Origin: Pararhodobacter zhoushanensis
GTDB taxonomy: Bacteria; Pseudomonadota; Alphaproteobacteria; Rhodobacterales; Rhodobacteraceae
Direction of reading: 5' to 3'
Assembly: GCF_003990445.1 (NCBI RefSeq)
Contig: NZ_REEZ01000001.1
Span: 496,001-560,000, forward strand
Length of the DNA stretch: 64,000 nucleotides
Below the pieces are notes generated by a model. It had not been told where the DNA came from. It did not search any database and was given only the letters and a program-made list of their open reading frames with translations. Made by a program: the position numbers and the translations under genes. Positions 1 through 9,514 of this stretch are shown here, piece by piece (the stretch's first letter is position 1; each line of letters opens with the position of its first letter).

Positions 1-868
1 CGTCAGGCAGCGGCAAGTCGGTGCGGCGCGGCGTCAGGCTGAGGTCAAGCTCGCTGCCACCGCGCCAGACCTGCAACGCGACCGGTGCGCCCGCGCCATC
101 AGACACCAGCGGCGGCAGTTGCGAAAACGCCCAGACCGGGGTTTCGTTCACCGACAACACGACATCGCCGGTCTGCATCGACGCATCGCGGGCCGCCGAG
201 TTCAGCGCGATACCCGCCGCGCGGGCGGGGATCGGGTGCGGGCCTTGCACGGTCAGCGTCTGGCCGTCGCGCTCGACCGTGTAGAGCACGGTTTCAGCCG
301 GTGCGATGTCGCTTCCGACGCGGTAGAAATCCGTCAGTTCCGGGGTCGGCTGGCCTTCGATGGCGGTGATCATGTCGCCTTCTTGCAACTCAACCAGCCC
401 CGGCATCGCGAACAGCGGGCCGACGCGCGGGGTTTTGTCGGGCAGGCCCTGCACGGCCAGAAACGCGGTGAAGATCAGGATCGAGAAGATGAAGTTGAAC
501 GCCGGGCCTGCGAAGATTGTCGCCGCCCGTGCCCAGAGCGGTGCGCCATGCATCGTGCGCCGCCGTTCCTTGGCGTCGAGATGTGACATCACCTCATCAT
601 CGGCACCCGCCGAGGCCGCGTTGGCGTCGCCCAGAAACTTGACGTAACCGCCAAAGGGCAGCGCCGCGACCTGCCATTGCGTGCCGCGCTTGTCGGTGCG
701 GCTGAACAGCACCGGACCAAAGCCCAGACTGAACACCTCGGCATGAATGCCCGACCAGCGGCCGACGATATAATGGCCGTATTCATGCACCGTCACGATG
801 ATCGACAGCGCCACGATGAAGGCAGCAAGCGTGAAGAAGAGGTTGCCGAATTCGGGCAGCAGACCCAT
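1..868 (-). CDS. rseP: RseP-like site-2 zinc protease, cut at left edge
   Basis: Intramembrane metalloprotease of the M50 family, which cleaves membrane-anchored anti-sigma factors and signal-peptide remnants in the inner membrane. Reading inward from ATG at 868, the first helix carries the zinc motif HEYGH at residues 28-32, followed by the family's FGPVLF and LPFGGYVKF stretches (50-79) and a second membrane segment with AGPAFNF (120-126). A PDZ-like region follows (roughly 130-289). The C-terminal LDG motif lies beyond the window, so only 289 residues are visible. The start is 14 bases after the dxr stop, making it the next gene of the pyrH-frr-uppS-cdsA-dxr block. Family assignment is firm; the substrate is not shown by the sequence. 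Confidence 0.93.
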   Translation of the reverse strand, partial: MGLLPEFGNLFFTLAAFIVALSIIVTVHEYGHYIVGRWSGIHAEVFSLGFGPVLFSRTDKRGTQWQVAALPFGGYVKFLGDANAASAGADDEVMSHLDAKERRRTMHGAPLWARAATIFAGPAFNFIFSILIFTAFLAVQGLPDKTPRVGPLFAMPGLVELQEGDMITAIEGQPTPELTDFYRVGSDIAPAETVLYTVERDGQTLTVQGPHPIPARAAGIALNSAARDASMQTGDVVLSVNETPVWAFSQLPPLVSDGAGAPVALQVWRGGSELDLSLTPRRTDLPLPD

Positions 869-882
869 GGGGACTTCCTTTG

Positions 883-2064
883 TTACGCTGGCGCGGCCCG
901 GTGACGGGCCTGCGCGGCCTCGCCTGCCAGAGCGCGCGCCTCGGTGTCGATGGCCAGAACCTCGGCCAAACTACGCGGGGTTTGCGTGATATCCGCCCGC
1001 GCGGCGAAGGCACTGAGCGTGTCCTCAACCAGCGGGGCCATGTCGAGAAACCCGATCTTGCGGGCAATGAAATGATCAAGCGCGATTTCCTTGGCGGCGT
1101 TGAACACCGCCCCCGCCGCGCCGCCGGTGCGCATGACCTGCCACGCCAGCGCCAGCGCCGGATAGCGGGTCAGGTCCGGCTCGGCGAAATCGAGCCGCCC
1201 GGCTTGCGCAAGGTTCAGCCGCGCCACCGGCAGGTCGCCGCGCTGTGGCCAGTTGAGCGCATAGCCGATCGGATGGCGCATATCAGGCGCGCCCAGATGG
1301 CCCATCACCGCGCCGTCGCGGAAGGCGACAAGCGCGTGGACCAGCGATTGCGGATGGATCAGCACGGCGATCTGGTCAGGGGCGAGGCCGAAGAACTCGT
1401 GCGCCTCGATCACCTCCATCGCCTTGTTGAACATCGACGCGCTGTCGATGGTGATGCGCTGGCCCATGTCCCAGTTGGGGTGCTTGCCCGCGTCGTCGGG
1501 CGTCGCATGCGCAAGGCGTTCCATCGGCCAGTCACGCAGCCCCCCGCCCGAGGCGGTCAGGGTGACGGTCTCAACGGCGGCAATATCCTCACCGGCCAGC
1601 GCCTGAAACACCGCCGAGTGTTCGCTATCCACCGGCAGGATCGTCGCGCCATGGCTGCGGGCTTCGGCCAGCAGCAGCGGCCCGGCGGTGACCAGCGATT
1701 CCTTGTTGGCCAGCGCAACGGTGCGCCCCTGCGCCAGCGCGGCAAAGCCCGGCGCAAGCCCGGCAGCGCCGACAATGGCTGACATCATCCAGTCGGCGGG
1801 ACGATGCGCGGCCTCAACCACGGCCTGCGTCCCGGCAGCAACGCGGATGCCGGTGCCCGCAAGCGCCGCCTTGAGCGGCTCGTAACAGTCGTCAAAGGCG
1901 GTGACGGCCAGCTCGGCCTTGTGGGCAATGGCCTGCCTTGCCAACAGCGCCACGTTGCGCCCGCCGGTCAGCGCCACCACCGCGATGTCATTCCGGCGGC
2001 CCAGCAGATCCAGCGTGCTGACCCCGACAGATCCCGTCGCGCCAAAGACCGAAACCTTGCGCAT
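883..2064 (-). CDS. dxr: 1-deoxy-D-xylulose 5-phosphate reductoisomerase
   Basis: Second enzyme of the MEP isoprenoid pathway: it rearranges and reduces DXP to 2-C-methyl-D-erythritol 4-phosphate with NADPH in the cytosol. The 393 residues match the family length. Visible are the N-terminal nucleotide motif GATGSVG (8-14), LANKE (118-122), the metal-binding DSEH (146-149) and the substrate-loop region HPNWDMG through SASMFNK (195-214). The start overlaps the cdsA stop as ATGA, so the two are translationally coupled, and rseP follows 14 bases later. Its product feeds the undecaprenyl diphosphate synthase encoded two genes upstream, which gives the operon a clear shared purpose. Confidence 0.97.
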   Translation of the reverse strand: MRKVSVFGATGSVGVSTLDLLGRRNDIAVVALTGGRNVALLARQAIAHKAELAVTAFDDCYEPLKAALAGTGIRVAAGTQAVVEAAHRPADWMMSAIVGAAGLAPGFAALAQGRTVALANKESLVTAGPLLLAEARSHGATILPVDSEHSAVFQALAGEDIAAVETVTLTASGGGLRDWPMERLAHATPDDAGKHPNWDMGQRITIDSASMFNKAMEVIEAHEFFGLAPDQIAVLIHPQSLVHALVAFRDGAVMGHLGAPDMRHPIGYALNWPQRGDLPVARLNLAQAGRLDFAEPDLTRYPALALAWQVMRTGGAAGAVFNAAKEIALDHFIARKIGFLDMAPLVEDTLSAFAARADITQTPRSLAEVLAIDTEARALAGEAAQARHRAAPA

Positions 2065-2867
2065 CAGCCCGGAAGTCCGGGCACGATGTGACCACTGAAC
2101 GCGCCCAGATAGGCCAGAACCAGTGCCAGCGCGGCGACGGCAATCATCGCGTCAAAGCGGTCGAGTACACCGCCATGGCCGGGGATCAAGTTCGAGGAAT
2201 CCTTGACCTTCATGCGACGCTTGATGGCGCTCTCGGCGATGTCGCCCAGTTGCCCGGCGAAGGCGAGCAACGACGACAGTGCGATCACTTCGCCCGGCAT
2301 TCCGCCCCAGACCACAAAGCCCGCGCCGACGCCAGCGGCCAGCAGCCAGCCCGCCACGGTGCCGGACCATGTTTTCTTGGGGCTGACGCGCGGCCAGAAC
2401 TTCGGCCCGCCGATCACCCGCCCGGCGAAATAGCCCGCGACATCGGACGCGATGACCACACAGACCAGCCAGAGCACGAAGATCAGCCCGTAACCTTCAC
2501 GCAGCACGATCAGCCCATGCGCGGCCCACAGGATCAGCGCGAAATAAAGGCCAAAGATCACCCGGTCGCGCGGCATCTTCCACGCCATCGCCACCGCGCC
2601 CAGTGCCAGCCCGGCCAGTGCGAACCAGCCGCCCTGCCAGACGGTGAAGACACCGACCAGTATGGCGGCAACCACGCCGGTCGCCTCGGCGCGGCCTTCG
2701 GGCGCGTCGGGGACCATCATCTTGTGCAACTCCCAGCCCATCAGACCGGCAAGCACCACGGCCAGCACGCCGAAGGTATAGCCACCCAGCCAGATCGCGG
2801 CGACACCGACCACAGCCATCACGATACCCGAGAGCACGCGAGCGCGCAGATCGCCAAAATTCGCCAT
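2064..2867 (-). CDS. cdsA: Phosphatidate cytidylyltransferase
   Basis: Inner-membrane enzyme that makes CDP-diacylglycerol from phosphatidic acid and CTP, the branch point for bacterial phospholipids. The 267-residue protein is a chain of hydrophobic segments and ends in the family signature: SAIKRRMKVKD followed by PGHGGVLDRFD near residues 213-240. It shares one base with uppS (TAATG) and overlaps dxr by ATGA, so it lies in a tightly coupled operon. Length and signature are normal and nothing is missing. Confidence 0.96.
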   Translation of the reverse strand: MANFGDLRARVLSGIVMAVVGVAAIWLGGYTFGVLAVVLAGLMGWELHKMMVPDAPEGRAEATGVVAAILVGVFTVWQGGWFALAGLALGAVAMAWKMPRDRVIFGLYFALILWAAHGLIVLREGYGLIFVLWLVCVVIASDVAGYFAGRVIGGPKFWPRVSPKKTWSGTVAGWLLAAGVGAGFVVWGGMPGEVIALSSLLAFAGQLGDIAESAIKRRMKVKDSSNLIPGHGGVLDRFDAMIAVAALALVLAYLGAFSGHIVPGLPG

Positions 2868-3580
2868 TATTTAACCCCGCCGAAACGCCGGTCGCGGGTG
2901 CCAAAGCGACCAAGGATCTCGGCCATCACCTCAGGGGTGAAATCGGGCCACAGCACCGGGGTGAATTCATATTCTGAATACGCCGCCTGCCAGAGCAGGA
3001 AGTTGGACACCCGCGTCTCGCCCGAGGTGCGGATGACCAGATCCGGGTCGGGCAGATGCGCGGTATCCAAGGCGCCGTCCAGCGCCGCCTCGTCGATCTG
3101 ATCGGCGGTGATTTCACCCGCCGCGACGCGCAGCGCCAGCTTGCGGGCAGCGCGGATCAGCTCGTCCCGGCCGCCATAGTTGATGGCAACGGTTACGGTC
3201 AGCCGGTCGTTCGCCATGGTCCGCTGCTCGATCCACCCCATCAGGTCTTGCAGCTTCTTGTCCAGACGGCTGCGGTCGCCAATAAAGCACATGCGCACGT
3301 TTTCACGCGACAGCGCCTCGGCCTCGCGCTGGATGTAGCGCCCGAACAGCTTCATCAGCCCGAGCACTTCCTCGGTCGAGCGTTTCCAGTTCTCGGTCGA
3401 AAAGGCGTAGACGGTCAGATACCGGATACCCAGATCGGGCGCGGCGCGCACGATCTCCTTGACGCGCTCACTGCCCTTGCGATGGCCGACAAGACGCGGC
3501 CAGCCCTTGCTCGTCGCCCAGCGGCCATTCCCATCCATGATGATGGCCACATGGCGAGGCGTGGCGGGCGCATTAGACAT
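2867..3580 (-). CDS. uppS: Isoprenyl (undecaprenyl) diphosphate synthase
   Basis: Cis-prenyltransferase that builds the C55 lipid carrier for peptidoglycan and other envelope glycans. I start it at the ATG at 3580 (237 residues), because the family motif MDGNGRW then falls at residues 15-21 with the catalytic Asp at 16; the open frame continues 29 codons further upstream but without family-like sequence. RTSGE and SNFLLWQ, the diphosphate and substrate motifs, are present near the C terminus. It lies about 50 bases after frr and overlaps cdsA by one base. The product length of the polyprenol cannot be read from sequence. Confidence 0.96.
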   Translation of the reverse strand: MSNAPATPRHVAIIMDGNGRWATSKGWPRLVGHRKGSERVKEIVRAAPDLGIRYLTVYAFSTENWKRSTEEVLGLMKLFGRYIQREAEALSRENVRMCFIGDRSRLDKKLQDLMGWIEQRTMANDRLTVTVAINYGGRDELIRAARKLALRVAAGEITADQIDEAALDGALDTAHLPDPDLVIRTSGETRVSNFLLWQAAYSEYEFTPVLWPDFTPEVMAEILGRFGTRDRRFGGVK

Positions 3581-3632
3581 GAGTACTCCGAGCGTGAAAC
3601 AGACGGCACAATAGCGCGACAGCCAGGTGTCG

Positions 3633-4196
3633 TCAGACCTGCATGATCTCTTCTTGTTTGGCCTCAAGCGCCTTGTCGACCAGCGAGATATGCGTGTTGG
3701 TCAGCTCCTGCACCTCGGATTCCCAGAGCTTCTGGTCATCTTCGGACATGCCGGCGGCCTTGGCCTTCTTGATCTGGTCCATCCCGTCGCGGCGCACGTT
3801 GCGCACGGCGACGCGCGCACTTTCGGCGTAGTGACCGGCAACCTTAGTCAGCTCGCGGCGGCGTTCCTCGTTCAGCTCGGGGATCGGCAGCATGATGATC
3901 GTGCCGTTGAGCTGCGGGTTGATGCCCAGCCCGCTTTCGCGGATCGCCTTTTCAACCTTGTTCACCATCGCCTTGTCCCAGACGTTAATGGTGACCATAC
4001 GCGGTTCGGGCACGTTGACGGTGCCCAGCTGGTTGATCGGGGTCATCTGGCCATAAGCGTCGACCTGAATAGGCTCCAGCATCGAGCCCGAGGCCCGCCC
4101 GGTGCGCAAACTGGCGAATTCAACCCGCAGAGAGGAAATCGCGCCGTCCATCCGGCGGCTGAGGTCGTCGATGTCGATGTCGATTTCGTCGGACAT
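3633..4196 (-). CDS. frr: Ribosome recycling factor
   Basis: Splits post-termination ribosomes together with EF-G. The 187-residue length and motifs are typical: LRTGRAS near residue 30, the central beta domain with PEPRMV and [21 protein letters not shown], then the long C-terminal helices ending KQEEIMQV. It follows pyrH in many bacteria; here an extra unknown gene separates the two. The start at ATG 4196 is set by the conserved acidic N terminus. It ends about 50 bases before uppS. Confidence 0.97.
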   Translation of the reverse strand: MSDEIDIDIDDLSRRMDGAISSLRVEFASLRTGRASGSMLEPIQVDAYGQMTPINQLGTVNVPEPRMVTINVWDKAMVNKVEKAIRESGLGINPQLNGTIIMLPIPELNEERRRELTKVAGHYAESARVAVRNVRRDGMDQIKKAKAAGMSEDDQKLWESEVQELTNTHISLVDKALEAKQEEIMQV

Positions 4197-4298
4197 GATG
4201 GTAGTTTTCCTTTTCTCGCCTGCGACCGTCAGGTCCGAAGCACGTCGTCTTTGGGTTTCTATAAGCCAAGGCCGCCTCTGGGTATAGAGGGGTGGGCG

Positions 4299-4961
4299 CT
4301 ACATCGACCGGCGTTGTGCGGCCTTACGGGATTCACGGTACAGCGCAATAAGGCCGGGCACGATCAAGTGCCCATACCAGATCGCCAAAAACAGCTCTAT
4401 TCGCGTTTGATACACCCAGGCCACGCCGATCATCCGGCCATAGAAGAACCACCACGGCAGCGGCTGCGTCCCCTCCGGCATGACAAACACCATCGTGTGT
4501 ACTGTCGTTACCGCAAGCAGAATGACCACGATCGCCAGCGGCACCAAAGCCCAGCGCAGACTGCGCCACGGGCTGTTGGGCGGATGCATTGGCGCACAGC
4601 GCAGACCGCTGTCGACATAGCGCCCCTGCTGCAACGACGCGGCCATCGAGCCCAGCGTGTCGTCGACTGGTTGCAGTGTCGAGCGTGCGAGCAAGTGCTT
4701 AGCTGACGGGGAAATCCCCGACAACCAGCGCAAGGAGGCCATTGTGATCCCGTTAAACCGAACGGAATAGTAAGGCATCGTCTCGAAAATCGGATGCAGG
4801 TTGACCCCGACCTCCAAAGCCGCCCGCTCGAGGATCAGCGTCCGGTCATGGGGGCCAGCCTTGAGCTGAGAGAACCGAGAGTGCGGGCTCAGCCGTTCCG
4901 GCGCGACGTCCAGAACCTCTGAAGCGGCCCGAAGTATCGCAGCGTCAACCTTCTCCGACAC
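4299..4961 (-). CDS. Unknown two-helix membrane protein with carrier-like N terminus
   Basis: I do not recognise a family. The 220 residues split in two. Residues 1-100 are soluble, and their start (AASEVLDVAPERLSPHSRF) resembles helix I of acyl carrier proteins in spacing, but the DSL phosphopantetheine site is absent. The C-terminal half has two hydrophobic segments, about 137-160 and 188-208, with a WWFFYGRM linker between them. It lies seven bases after the pyrH stop and about 100 bases before frr, so it is probably cotranscribed in an operon where pyrH and frr are normally neighbours. A role in the membrane next to lipid synthesis is only a guess from position. Confidence 0.7.
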   Translation of the reverse strand: MSEKVDAAILRAASEVLDVAPERLSPHSRFSQLKAGPHDRTLILERAALEVGVNLHPIFETMPYYSVRFNGITMASLRWLSGISPSAKHLLARSTLQPVDDTLGSMAASLQQGRYVDSGLRCAPMHPPNSPWRSLRWALVPLAIVVILLAVTTVHTMVFVMPEGTQPLPWWFFYGRMIGVAWVYQTRIELFLAIWYGHLIVPGLIALYRESRKAAQRRSM

Positions 4962-4968
4962 GGCAAAA

Positions 4969-5691
4969 TCAGCCCTGTACGCGGGTATACGTCCCTTCGC
5001 CGTTCAGGATCGAGCGGAACCCGCCCGAAGCGTCCAGCGAGAAGACGATGATCGGCAACTGGTTATCGCGGGCCAGTGCGATCGCGGTTGCATCCATCAC
5101 GCCGAGGTTCTTTTCCAGCGCCTCGTCGTAGGACACCGTGTCATACCGCTTGGCGTCGGCGAATTTGTTGGGGTCCTTGTCGTAGACGCCATCGACCTTG
5201 GTGCCCTTGAACACCCCTTCGCAGCCCATCTCGCTGGCGCGCAGGGTCGCGGCGGTGTCGGTGGTGAAATACGGGTTGCCGGTGCCTGCTGCAAAGATGC
5301 AGACGCGGCCTTTCTCAAGGTGACGCACGGCGCGGCGGCGGATGTAGGGTTCGCAGACCTGATCCATCGGAATGGCGCTGATCACGCGGGTGAAGATGCC
5401 GACACCTTCCAGCGCCGACTGCATGGCCAGCGCGTTCATCACGGTCGCCAGCATGCCCATATAGTCGGCCGTGGTGCGTTCCATCCCCTGCGCCGAGCCT
5501 GCAAGCCCGCGAAAGATGTTGCCGCCGCCGATGACCATGCAGATCTCAACGCCCATGTCATGCACCGACTTCACCTCTTGCGCGATGCGCGCAACGGTTG
5601 GCGGATGCAGACCGTATCCTTGGTCCCCCATCAGGGCTTCACCCGAAATCTTCAACATTACGCGGCGATACGAGGGGGACTGGTCGATCAT
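4969..5691 (-). CDS. pyrH: UMP kinase
   Basis: Hexameric amino-acid-kinase-fold enzyme that phosphorylates UMP to UDP in pyrimidine synthesis. I choose the ATG at 5691 (240 residues) rather than the longer open frame to 5778, because the family start [13 protein letters not shown] then sits at residues 9-21 and an AAGGAAAGG ribosome site precedes it. Other family features are GGGNIFRG, the [14 protein letters not shown] helix and [13 protein letters not shown]. It heads the minus-strand operon and is divergent from miaA, so the 158 bases between them should hold both promoters. Confidence 0.96.
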   Translation of the reverse strand: MIDQSPSYRRVMLKISGEALMGDQGYGLHPPTVARIAQEVKSVHDMGVEICMVIGGGNIFRGLAGSAQGMERTTADYMGMLATVMNALAMQSALEGVGIFTRVISAIPMDQVCEPYIRRRAVRHLEKGRVCIFAAGTGNPYFTTDTAATLRASEMGCEGVFKGTKVDGVYDKDPNKFADAKRYDTVSYDEALEKNLGVMDATAIALARDNQLPIIVFSLDASGGFRSILNGEGTYTRVQG

Positions 5692-5849
5692 CGGAGCCTT
5701 TCCTTGCGGCGCGATGCGGGCCGGGTGCGGGTGGTGGCACGGGCGCTGGCAGCGGGCGGCAATCGGGGGTGGTTTCATTCGGCTGCAAAATGTCGGAAAA
5801 CCCCGGCAGGTTCAACGCCTGATCGCCCCCAATTGCACGAAGAGCGCGC

Positions 5850-6740
5850 ATGTTCGCCGAGCTGCCCCTGCCCGACCCGTCCCGCCCCGTGCTGATCGCC
5901 GGCCCCACCGCCAGCGGCAAGTCGGCGCTGGCGCTGCGCATCGCGCAGGCGCAGGGGCGCGCGGTGATCAACGCGGATGCGTTGCAGGTTCATGACAGCT
6001 GGCGGGTGCTGACCGCCCGGCCCGATGCGCGCGACGAGGCAATGGTGCCGCATCTGCTCTATGGCCATGTGGCGCGCGACGCTGACTATTCCGTCGGCCA
6101 CTGGCTGCGCGAGGTGGCGCCGCTGCTGGCCGCGAACCCGGTGATCGTGGGCGGGACCGGCCTCTATTTCACCGCGCTGACCGAGGGGCTGGCCGAGATC
6201 CCGCCCACCCCGCCCGCGATCCGCGCCGAAGCGGACGCGATCCTGCGCGACGACGGGCTTGCGACGCTGCTGGCCGATCTGGATCCGCAGACCGCCGCCC
6301 GCCTCGACCAGCGCAACCCGGCCCGCGTGCAGCGCGCCTGGGAAGTTTTGCGCGCCACCGGCAAGGGGTTGGCGGCATGGCAAGACCAGACCGGCGCGCC
6401 GCTCTTGCCGCTATCACAGGCCACCGGGCTGGTGCTGACCCCCCGAATCGACTGGCTGAACGACCGAATCGGCACCCGGTTCGACGCCATGCTGGCAACC
6501 GGCGCGCTGATCGAGGCACAGGCCGCATTGCCGCATTGGCCCGCCGACGCAGGCACACCTTCGGCCCCGTTGTGGACAAGAGCCATCGGCGCGCCCGAAT
6601 TGATCGCCCATCTGCAAAACCACATGTCGTTAGAGAATGCGCGGGATTCCGCCACATTAGCCACACGGCAATACGCGAAACGCCAGCGCAGCTGGTTTCG
6701 CAACCGCATGAAGAACTGGAACGCGGTGGTTATCCCCTGA
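5850..6740 (+). CDS. miaA: tRNA dimethylallyltransferase
   Basis: Transfers a dimethylallyl group to A37 of tRNAs reading UNN codons; MiaB, encoded at 17.2 kb, then methylthiolates the same base. The P-loop GPTASGKS is at residues 18-25, followed by the INADALQVH segment (family form usually INADSMQVY), GGTGLYF and a C-terminal [12 protein letters not shown] element. The 296-residue length is normal for the family. The usual Ser-Met of the D-S-x-Q-V-Y motif is replaced by Ala-Leu here, a variant I have not checked in relatives. The gene is divergent from pyrH. Confidence 0.95.
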   Translation: MFAELPLPDPSRPVLIAGPTASGKSALALRIAQAQGRAVINADALQVHDSWRVLTARPDARDEAMVPHLLYGHVARDADYSVGHWLREVAPLLAANPVIVGGTGLYFTALTEGLAEIPPTPPAIRAEADAILRDDGLATLLADLDPQTAARLDQRNPARVQRAWEVLRATGKGLAAWQDQTGAPLLPLSQATGLVLTPRIDWLNDRIGTRFDAMLATGALIEAQAALPHWPADAGTPSAPLWTRAIGAPELIAHLQNHMSLENARDSATLATRQYAKRQRSWFRNRMKNWNAVVIP

Positions 6741-6869
6741 CTTATCCAGAGTCACCAAACTGCAACGCCTGTGAGTCGATTCACAAATCCGCCCAGCTTT
6801 GACCGTGATTCTCCTTCCAGAGTGGCTGTGACGCTCCCTACGCTGGGGCACCGCTGCCACGGAAGAATT

Positions 6870-7703
6870 ATGACAATCATACCCGATACCCCTTCGCAAC
6901 TGAGGTTGACGCCCATTTCGCGTCTGGCCGCCGGTGGGCGTTGGCGCGTTGAGGCGATGCGCTCTTTGCGCGAACCGGTGCTGCTCTGGTTCACGCAAGG
7001 TCAGGGCCGCATCACCGTCGCCGGCACCACCCGCGCCTATGGCCCGAACAACGCGGCCTTCATTCCGCCCGGCGTCATGCACGGGTTCGAGATCGCGCCG
7101 CGCGTGCAAGGCACAGTGGTGTTCTTTGGCCGCAACCACGGTCTCGACCTGCCCGCCACGCCGCAGTTCCTGCGCCCCCGCGATCCGATCTCACAAAAAG
7201 AGCTGATCGCCACGCTTGAGGCGATCCAGCGCGAACTGGAAAGCGCGCGCTCGGGCTCGCTGAAAGCTGCGCAGCATCATCTGGGCTTGCTGGGCGTCTG
7301 GCTTGACCGCCAGCTGGAACGCGAAAAGGCGTTCGAGACGATGCCGCACCGCCCTGCGGCCTCGCAGCAGCTGGTGGCGCGCTATGCCTCGCTGCTGGAA
7401 CGCGATTTCCGCTCGAACCGGGCCGTCGCCGATTATGCCGAGGCGCTTGGCGTTACGCCGACACATCTGACCCGCGTGTGCCGGGGGGCCTGCGGCAAGG
7501 GTGCGCATCAGCTGCTTGAGGACCGCATCCTGTTCGAGGCCCGCCGCCTGCTGGCCGAAACGCGGCTGCCGGTCAAGGACGTGGCCGAGATGCTTGGCTT
7601 CAACTCGCCGGGTTACTTCACCCGCGCCTTCCAGAAAACCGCCGGGGTCACCCCGTCGGCGTTCCGCAAGAAACCGGCGGGGCCTGTCGTTCCCCGGGTA
7701 TAA
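6870..7703 (+). CDS. AraC-family transcriptional regulator
   Basis: Predicted DNA-binding regulator with an N-terminal cupin-like sensor half (about residues 1-120; PPGVMHGFEI is the typical cupin strand) and a C-terminal pair of helix-turn-helix units (about 175-275; ALGVTPTHLTRVCR and VAEMLGFNSPGYFTRAFQK). I start it at ATG 6870 (277 residues), preceded by GGAAG at 6861-6865; the open frame extends 33 codons upstream without family-like sequence. No metabolic gene is adjacent, so its target cannot be inferred from context. It ends just before a bidirectional terminator shared with the lytic transglycosylase. Confidence 0.9.
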   Translation: MTIIPDTPSQLRLTPISRLAAGGRWRVEAMRSLREPVLLWFTQGQGRITVAGTTRAYGPNNAAFIPPGVMHGFEIAPRVQGTVVFFGRNHGLDLPATPQFLRPRDPISQKELIATLEAIQRELESARSGSLKAAQHHLGLLGVWLDRQLEREKAFETMPHRPAASQQLVARYASLLERDFRSNRAVADYAEALGVTPTHLTRVCRGACGKGAHQLLEDRILFEARRLLAETRLPVKDVAEMLGFNSPGYFTRAFQKTAGVTPSAFRKKPAGPVVPRV

Positions 7704-7721
7704 GTGCGCCGTGTATGCAAG

Positions 7722-7757
7722 ACAAAAGCCGCGCCCCAAAACAGGCGCGGCTTTTGT
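7722..7757. terminator. Bidirectional intrinsic terminator
   Basis: A perfect 14-base inverted repeat (7722-7735 and 7744-7757) with an eight-base loop. The arm ends are ACAAAAGCC and GGCTTTTGT, so the transcript of either strand ends in a U-rich tract. It lies between the convergent AraC regulator and lytic transglycosylase genes and should stop both. Confidence 0.9.
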
Positions 7758-7780
7758 GTGTCCGACGGGGCTGGTCGTCC

Positions 7781-8362
7781 TCAGCCCGCGCCCAGAATGA
7801 TGCTGACGTATTGCGTTGTCTCGGCGAAGGGCGGCACGCCGTTATGCCGCTCGACCGCGCCGGGCCCCGCGTTATAGGCCGCCAGCGCCAGCCGCCAGTC
7901 GCCGAAACGCTCGTACATCAGACGCAGATAGCGCGCGCCGCCCTCAAGGTTCTGGCGCGGATCGTTGATATTCACGCCCAGCAGTGCCGCCGTTTCCGGC
8001 ATCAACTGCGCCAGACCATGCGCACCGACGGGCGAGGTTGCATTGGGGTTCCAGCCACTTTCCTGATGCACCAGCCGCAGGAACAGCTCTTCGGGCACGT
8101 TGTGGCGCTGTGCTGCGGCACGGGCCAGCGCGATATACTCGCCCCGGTACGCGCCATTGTAGACCACTGCCGGGGCGGCGTTTTCAGGAACCGCCGCCGA
8201 ATATTGCCGTGACATTCGGGTGTCCATCAGGCGGGTTTGCGAGCGGAACGCCTCGGTCCGCGACGTCGGCGCCGCAGAGCCGCCACCCAGCCGCAACCCG
8301 CTGGCATCCGCCATCGTTGCACTGACCATCAGGCCTGCCACCAGCAGCGTTCTGAGCATCAT
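7781..8362 (-). CDS. Lytic transglycosylase, SLT family
   Basis: Predicted periplasmic peptidoglycan lyase that cleaves the MurNAc-GlcNAc bond to give anhydro-muropeptides. A signal peptide covers about residues 1-21, then a variable stretch leads to the catalytic domain from about 75. The catalytic Glu is E101 in HQESGWNP, followed by [13 protein letters not shown] and the [12 protein letters not shown] motif near the C terminus, all family hallmarks. I choose ATG 8362 (193 residues); the open frame starts seven codons earlier at a TTG. It is a short single-domain member. No partner gene is adjacent, so the role (cell-wall turnover or assembly of an envelope machine) is open. Confidence 0.93.
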   Translation of the reverse strand: MMLRTLLVAGLMVSATMADASGLRLGGGSAAPTSRTEAFRSQTRLMDTRMSRQYSAAVPENAAPAVVYNGAYRGEYIALARAAAQRHNVPEELFLRLVHQESGWNPNATSPVGAHGLAQLMPETAALLGVNINDPRQNLEGGARYLRLMYERFGDWRLALAAYNAGPGAVERHNGVPPFAETTQYVSIILGAG

Positions 8363-8491
8363 CCGCCCCAATCCTGTCCCCAAGTGGCGCGGACTATACG
8401 CCCGAATCGCTTATGCGCCAAGCGGGGCGTCCGGGGTCTGAGCGGGAGCGCGCGCAGGCTCCGCGGACACGGATAACCCTTTCGCAACCAA

Positions 8492-8506
8492 GTTCATGTG
8501 GTGTAC
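8492..8506. promoter_or_regulatory. Possible LexA (SOS) box upstream of ssb
   Basis: GTTC, seven bases, GTAC. The alphaproteobacterial LexA site is GTTC-N7-GTTC, so this has one mismatch. It lies 45 bases before the ssb start, where SOS control would make sense. A single near-match in a short region can occur by chance. Confidence 0.3.
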
Positions 8507-8550
8507 CCAAGCGGTCAACAGATTCGGAACAAGAACAAGGGGCGCTGAAT

Positions 8551-9072
8551 ATGGCGGGATCGGTCAATAAAGTCATTCTGATCGGCAATCTGGGCCGCGA
8601 CCCTGAGGTGCGCAGCTTTCAGAACGGCGGCAAAGTTGTGAACCTGCGGATCGCGACCAGCGAGACGTGGCGCGACAAGGCCTCGGGTGAGCGCAAAGAG
8701 CGCACCGAATGGCATTCGGTGGCGATTTTCAGCGAACCGCTGGGCAAGATCGCCGAGCAGTATCTGCGCAAAGGCTCGAAAGTGTATATCGAGGGCCAGC
8801 TGGAAACCCGCAAATGGCAGGACCAGTCGGGTCAGGACCGCTATTCGACCGAGGTCGTGCTGCGTCCGTTCCGCAGCGAACTGACCCTGCTCGATGGCCG
8901 CAATGACGGCGGTTCGGGCGGCGGCGGTGGGCGCGGCTATGACGATCCGATGGGCGGTGGCGGTGGCTACGGCGGCGGTTCGTCGGGCGGCAGTGGCGGT
9001 GGCGGCGGCCGGTCCTCGGGCGGCGGCTTTGGCGGCGGCGCCTCGGACATGGACGACGAAATTCCGTTCTGA
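8551..9072 (+). CDS. ssb: Single-stranded DNA-binding protein
   Basis: Binds and protects single-stranded DNA during replication, recombination and repair. ATG 8551 gives 173 residues beginning [15 protein letters not shown], the standard start of the OB fold (about 1-112), including ETWRDK and [12 protein letters not shown] linker of nearly pure Gly/Ser follows (about 115-165), then the acidic tail MDDEIPF, the docking peptide for partner enzymes. The glycine content of the linker is very high but in keeping with alphaproteobacterial SSBs. The start is preceded by AAGGGG. tRNA-Gly follows 94 bases downstream. Confidence 0.97.
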   Translation: MAGSVNKVILIGNLGRDPEVRSFQNGGKVVNLRIATSETWRDKASGERKERTEWHSVAIFSEPLGKIAEQYLRKGSKVYIEGQLETRKWQDQSGQDRYSTEVVLRPFRSELTLLDGRNDGGSGGGGGRGYDDPMGGGGGYGGGSSGGSGGGGGRSSGGGFGGGASDMDDEIPF

Positions 9073-9166
9073 GGAACAAACGCGACCGGGGGAACGGCAG
9101 CACGAGACGCGAGCGAACCGGGGCCACTTGACGCCCCATCGCCCTGCCGCTATTCCCCCGATCAGC

Positions 9167-9240
9167 GCGGGTATGATGTAATGGTAGCCTGTCAGCTTCC
9201 CAAGCTGAACGCGCGGGTTCGATTCCCGCTACCCGCTCCA
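9167..9240 (+). tRNA. tRNA-Gly, anticodon CCC
   Basis: Complete cloverleaf of 74 bases: acceptor stem GCGGGTA paired with TACCCGC, a short D arm, anticodon stem TCAGC/GCTGA around the loop TTCCCAA (anticodon CCC, reading GGG), T arm CGGGTTCGATTCCCG, discriminator T and encoded CCA at 9238-9240. Part of its 3' half recurs in diverged form at 16994-17040, which marks this gene as a likely integration target. Confidence 0.97.
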
Positions 9241-9514
9241 ATATTTTCCGAACATTTGTCAGCTTAGTCAAAGCCTTACAGGCTTCATCCGGCCCCGCTG
9301 GATGCAGCCACAAAAGAGAACTTTCGGACAACTTCTACCAGAATCGGCCAGAGTTTCCCGAAGAGTTCCGAAGAAAATCCCGAAGACCGTCCGCAGTTGT
9401 TCCTCACACTCATTCGAGTGTTGAGCATCAACGTCGAACACCTGCGATCCACGCATCTCAGATCGAGCGACCCAAAGTACACGCTTTAGCGCACATCGCG
9501 CATTAGGCGCCGAC

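Noticed and set aside
2867-4196. Extended uppS frame starting at 3667 overlapping frr
   Set aside because: The extra 29 codons overlap the frr 3' end and lack similarity; ATG 3580 fits the family start.
8890-9040. Short GGC-rich tandem pattern, possible repeat array
   Set aside because: It is the Gly/Ser linker of ssb; units are coding and irregular, not CRISPR or satellite.
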